The notes under the pieces: generated by a model
The model's database searches: none
Seen by the model: only the letters and a program-made list of their open reading frames with translations
Told to the model about the DNA's origin: nothing
Translations under genes and position numbers: made by a program
Origin: JAUWQU01 sp964605095
GTDB lineage: Bacteria > Planctomycetota > Phycisphaerae > SM23-33
Reading direction: 5' to 3'
Assembly: GCA_964605095.1 (NCBI GenBank)
Contig: CAZSBS010000211.1
Span: forward strand, 1 to 8,701
DNA length: 8,701 nt
Part shown: positions 5,899-8,701 of the stretch, one piece after another
How the letters are laid out: each line of letters starts with the position of its first letter
Numbering within the stretch: position 1 is the first letter of the stretch

Positions 5899-7602
5899 AT
5901 GGCAAGAAAACAGCGAAGGCGTCTAGGTGAGATTCTGGTCAAGTGGGGGGTTGTGACGCAGTCCGGGGTCGACGAGGCCCTGGAGCACTCCAAGGCTGAG
6001 GGCTTGAGGATCGGCGAGGCCCTGATCGCACTGGGCCTGGCCGACGAGGAGGATGTCACCAAGGCCCTGGCCACCCAGTACGATATGGAATATATCGACC
6101 TCGACCGCAACGTGGTCGTGCCGACGGACCTCCATCTGATTCCCGACGACATTATAAAGCGCCATCTCGTGCTGCCTCTGGGACGGGAAAATGACAAGCT
6201 CAAGATCGTCATAACCGATCCGCTGGACTTGGAAACGCTCGACATGTTGAGGTTCCGCCTCAACTTCGATCTCGAGCCGTGCCTGGCCTCCAAGAGCAAA
6301 ATGCGAAACTACATCGAGCAGTTCGTCCGCTCGGACATGAGCCTCGACCACCAGGTTCACCTCATGGAGGAAAGCGAGCGCGACGGCGCAGGCGACGGCG
6401 ACGAAAGACTCGACGAGGACTCGGCCCCGATCATCCGCTTGGTCACCATGATCATCGGCGAGGCCGTCAAGATGCGGGCGTCGGACATCCACATCGAGCC
6501 AATGACCAACCGCGTCCGCGTCCGCTACCGCGTCGACGGCGTCTGCATCGAGCGAGACAACATCCCCAAAAGAATGCAAGGTCCGGTCGTTAACCGGTTT
6601 AAGATCATGGCTGGCATCGACCTCGCCGAACGCCGCATGCCCGGCGACGGCCGAATCAAAATGAATATCGCCGGCTCGGACGTTGACTTCCGCGTTTCCT
6701 CCCTGCCGAGCTACCACGGTGAGAGCGTCGTCCTTCGTATTCTCAGGCCGGACGCGGCCAAACTGGGCATCCAGTCGCTTGGTTTTGAGGCCGACAACTA
6801 CGCGATGTTCCAGCGGATCATCCGTCGGCCCAACGGCGTATTCCTGGTTACCGGCCCGACAGGCTCGGGCAAGACCACCTCGCTGTACGCAGCCATCAAC
6901 GAACTCAACCGACCCGACCGTAAGATCATCACGGCCGAGGACCCTGTCGAATACAACTTCACGGGCATCAACCAGTGCCAAGTGAATGAGCAGATCGGCC
7001 TGACGTTCGCCGCGATCCTCCGGTCGATGTTGCGACAGGCGCCAAACATCATTCTGGTCGGCGAAATCCGCGACATGGAGGTGGCTGAGGTCGCAATTCA
7101 GGCCGCACTTACTGGACACTTGGTATTCAGTACACTGCACACTAATGACGCCCCATCAGCAATTACGCGTCTGATCGACATGGGTGTCAAGCCCTTCCTG
7201 GTCGCCAGCAGTATCCAGGCGGTCATGGGGCAGCGCCTTATCAGAATGATCTGCCCGGACTGCAAAGAAGTGTACCCGGACCCTGATCCTCGGATATTGC
7301 GGGTTTTGGGATTTAGGCCGGAGGAGATTCGGGACCGAACCTTTTATCGCGGAAGAGGTTGCAGCAGTTGTGGCGGCTCTGGTTACAGGGGCCGGCAAGG
7401 CATCTTTGAATTGATGGAAATGAACAGCACGATCCGCGAGATGGCGTTCAACCGGGCACCCCTGAATGAGATCCGAAAGAGCGCCCGGGCTGGGGGCATG
7501 CGCGGCCTTCTGGAGGATGGGAGAGTCAAGATCGTCAATGGCATAACCACCCCTGACGAACTGGTCCGCATTACCCAGGCATCCGATCTGATCACGGAAT
7601 AG
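5899..7602 (+). CDS. pilB: Type IV pilus assembly (extension) ATPase PilB / GspE family
   Basis: The 567-aa cytoplasmic hexameric ATPase powers pilin polymerisation. The N-terminus carries tandem MshEN motifs, RLGEILVKWG.. (8-31) and RIGEALIALG.. (37-60), separated by five residues; in this family they bind cyclic di-GMP. The rest of the N-terminal domain runs to about 145, then an acidic linker (about 157-176). ASDIHIEP (194-201) opens the nucleotide-binding region. Walker A GPTGSGKT is at 319-326, the Asp box AEDPVE at 346-351, Walker B ILVGEIRD at 385-392 and the His box TGHLVFSTLHT at 405-415. A four-cysteine zinc site (C452, C455, C488, C491) is typical of PilB/GspE and absent from PilT. 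Length is normal. ATG 5899 has only a weak Shine-Dalgarno (AGTGAG, 5885-5890). The pilT gene downstream favours a pilus over a type II secretion role. A pilC-like platform gene is expected but not in view. Confidence 0.94.
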   Translation: MARKQRRRLGEILVKWGVVTQSGVDEALEHSKAEGLRIGEALIALGLADEEDVTKALATQYDMEYIDLDRNVVVPTDLHLIPDDIIKRHLVLPLGRENDKLKIVITDPLDLETLDMLRFRLNFDLEPCLASKSKMRNYIEQFVRSDMSLDHQVHLMEESERDGAGDGDERLDEDSAPIIRLVTMIIGEAVKMRASDIHIEPMTNRVRVRYRVDGVCIERDNIPKRMQGPVVNRFKIMAGIDLAERRMPGDGRIKMNIAGSDVDFRVSSLPSYHGESVVLRILRPDAAKLGIQSLGFEADNYAMFQRIIRRPNGVFLVTGPTGSGKTTSLYAAINELNRPDRKIITAEDPVEYNFTGINQCQVNEQIGLTFAAILRSMLRQAPNIILVGEIRDMEVAEVAIQAALTGHLVFSTLHTNDAPSAITRLIDMGVKPFLVASSIQAVMGQRLIRMICPDCKEVYPDPDPRILRVLGFRPEEIRDRTFYRGRGCSSCGGSGYRGRQGIFELMEMNSTIREMAFNRAPLNEIRKSARAGGMRGLLEDGRVKIVNGITTPDELVRITQASDLITE

Positions 7603-7643
7603 TTGATGGCACGTGGAATCGCTAATCCCCGGTTTTATTTGTA

Positions 7644-7660
7644 GTTATACCGTTATATCC
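7644..7660. promoter_or_regulatory. Tandem GTTATACC-GTTATATCC in the AT-rich pilB-pilT spacer
   Basis: The 125-nt gap between pilB and pilT contains an AT-rich patch (about 7631-7660) that stands out from its GC-rich surroundings. Within it GTTATACC (7644-7651) is followed directly by GTTATATCC (7652-7660). Either could serve as a -10-like element, but no -35 partner at proper spacing is visible. No terminator hairpin follows pilB, so pilT may be read through as well as from a local promoter. Confidence 0.22.
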
Positions 7661-7727
7661 AACATCGCTACCCCTGGCCCCTTGCCAAACGAGTTAAGTC
7701 CGACGAATAATCAACTGAGGAATGCCC

Positions 7728-8701
7728 ATGGCGACTATCAGTATAGAAAGGCTGCTGGACACTTGTATAAAGCGCGGCGCCAGTGACTTGCACCTTCACG
7801 TGGGCCGTCCGCCGACCTTGCGTCTGCATGGCCGGCTTCGCCCTTTGGAAACGAAGGTCCTGGATGCCGAGGACACGATGGCCCTGATGAAGGCCATCAC
7901 TCCGGAGCGGGCTCAGCAGGAGATTCAGGAGCAGGGCGGCACGGACTTCGCGTTTGAGTTTGGCGGTGCTGGTCGGTTCAGAACCGCGGTGTTCATGCAG
8001 CGCGGGCAGTTGTCGCTGACGCTTCGCCTGATTCCCTCGCGTCTGTTCAGCTTCGAGGAGATCGGCCTGCCACAGATCGTCAAGAGCCTCTGCCGCCGGC
8101 CCAGGGGCATGTTCCTGGTGACCGGCCCGACCGGCTCGGGCAAGACCACCACTCTTGCGACGATGATCGACTACGTCAACGAGCACTTCGACAAGCACAT
8201 CATCACCATCGAGGACCCGGTGGAGTATTACCACTCGCACAAGAAGTCGATGGTCAACCAGCGTGAGGTGGGCGTGGATGTGCCGAGCTTCACGGAGGCC
8301 TTGCGTCGCGCCCTTCGCCAGGACCCCGACGTGATCCTCGTCGGCGAGCTTCGCGACCTGGAGACCATCGAGGCGGCCCTGCGTGCGGCCGAGACGGGCC
8401 ACCTCGTCTTCGGCACGCTTCACACAACCAGTGCCCAGGGCACGGTCACGCGTATCGTCGACCAGTTCCCCGTTGCCCAGCAGGAGCAGATTCGCATCCA
8501 GTTGTCCACATCGCTGATCGCGGTGCTCTGCCAGACGCTTATTCCGCGGCAGGACACCCGCGGGCGGATCGCGGCCTTCGAGTTCATGGTGGTTACCAAC
8601 GCCATTGCCAACCTCGTTCGCGAGAACAAGGTGTTTCGCATTCCCTCCTCGATCCAGACCGGCAAGAAGTTCGGCATGCAGTTGCTGGACGATCACCTGC
8701 T
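7728..8701 (+). CDS. pilT: Type IV pilus retraction ATPase PilT (3' end outside the window)
   Basis: The frame is open from ATG 7728 to the right edge, giving 324 codons of a protein usually about 340-380 aa long. The start has GAGG (7717-7720) 7 nt upstream. PilT is the hexameric motor that depolymerises the pilus and drives twitching. The N-terminal PAS-like domain begins with RGASDLHLHVGRPP (16-29). Walker A GPTGSGKT is at 133-140, the Asp box IEDPVE at 161-166, Walker B ILVGELRD at 203-210 and the His box AETGHLVFGTLHT at 221-233. QREVGVD (178-184) and ALRRALRQDPD (191-201) are highly PilT-like. The C-terminal signature appears as AIANLVRENK (292-301), a conservative variant of AIRNLIRE. 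There is no four-cysteine zinc site, as expected for PilT. It lies in the same direction as pilB, forming an extension/retraction pair. Confidence 0.94.
   Translation, partial: MATISIERLLDTCIKRGASDLHLHVGRPPTLRLHGRLRPLETKVLDAEDTMALMKAITPERAQQEIQEQGGTDFAFEFGGAGRFRTAVFMQRGQLSLTLRLIPSRLFSFEEIGLPQIVKSLCRRPRGMFLVTGPTGSGKTTTLATMIDYVNEHFDKHIITIEDPVEYYHSHKKSMVNQREVGVDVPSFTEALRRALRQDPDVILVGELRDLETIEAALRAAETGHLVFGTLHTTSAQGTVTRIVDQFPVAQQEQIRIQLSTSLIAVLCQTLIPRQDTRGRIAAFEFMVVTNAIANLVRENKVFRIPSSIQTGKKFGMQLLDDHL

Noticed and set aside
5923..7140. A 405-codon minus-strand frame within pilB
   Set aside because: It is antisense to unmistakable PilB motifs, and its sequence has no recognisable domain.
7668..8696. 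A 342-codon minus-strand frame at the right edge
   Set aside because: It is antisense to pilT, which shows Walker A, Asp, Walker B and His boxes in order on the plus strand.

Overview
The window most likely comes from a GC-rich, Gram-negative-type bacterium, possibly a planctomycete of the Phycisphaerae kind. This is inference. It rests on high-GC codon use, a lipoprotein GH27 glycosidase beside a large exported PhoD-like phosphatase, a GGQ release-factor-like protein with an unusual C-terminal domain, and a type IV pilus PilB/PilT pair. No rRNA or other phylogenetic marker is present, so the lineage is only a suggestion.

Bases 1-715 form an accessory-looking stretch. A 7-nt-period degenerate tandem repeat lies at the left edge. 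It is followed by a segment with two strong inverted repeats that can fold into a branched RNA. Next come a candidate promoter overlapping a perfect 10-bp palindrome and a small membrane-protein ORF (368-655) whose codons are less GC-biased than its neighbours'. A second short array (665-692) with a related GAAYC-type unit closes the stretch.

Bases 716-5720 hold three genes. An exported PhoD-like metallophosphatase reads leftward. A lipoprotein GH27 alpha-galactosidase-type enzyme reads rightward from a shared divergent spacer. A small GGQ-domain ribosome-rescue/release-factor-like protein starts 19 nt after the glycosidase stop and is probably co-transcribed with it. The two exported hydrolases fit a heterotroph that breaks down polysaccharide or glycoconjugate and phosphoesters at or outside the cell envelope.

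Bases 5721-8701 hold the type IV pilus motor genes. pilB (extension ATPase) has its own likely sigma-70-type promoter and a long leader with a 13-bp dyad. pilT (retraction ATPase) follows after a 125-nt AT-rich spacer and runs off the right edge. The PilB N-terminus carries the two 24-residue MshEN motifs with the 5-residue spacer expected of a cyclic-di-GMP-binding domain, which suggests second-messenger control of pilus extension.

I see no CRISPR array, tRNA, rRNA, intact insertion sequence or clearly novel multi-gene system. The least explained parts are the heptad repeats, the foldable segment at about 120-220, and the small ORF between the two arrays.
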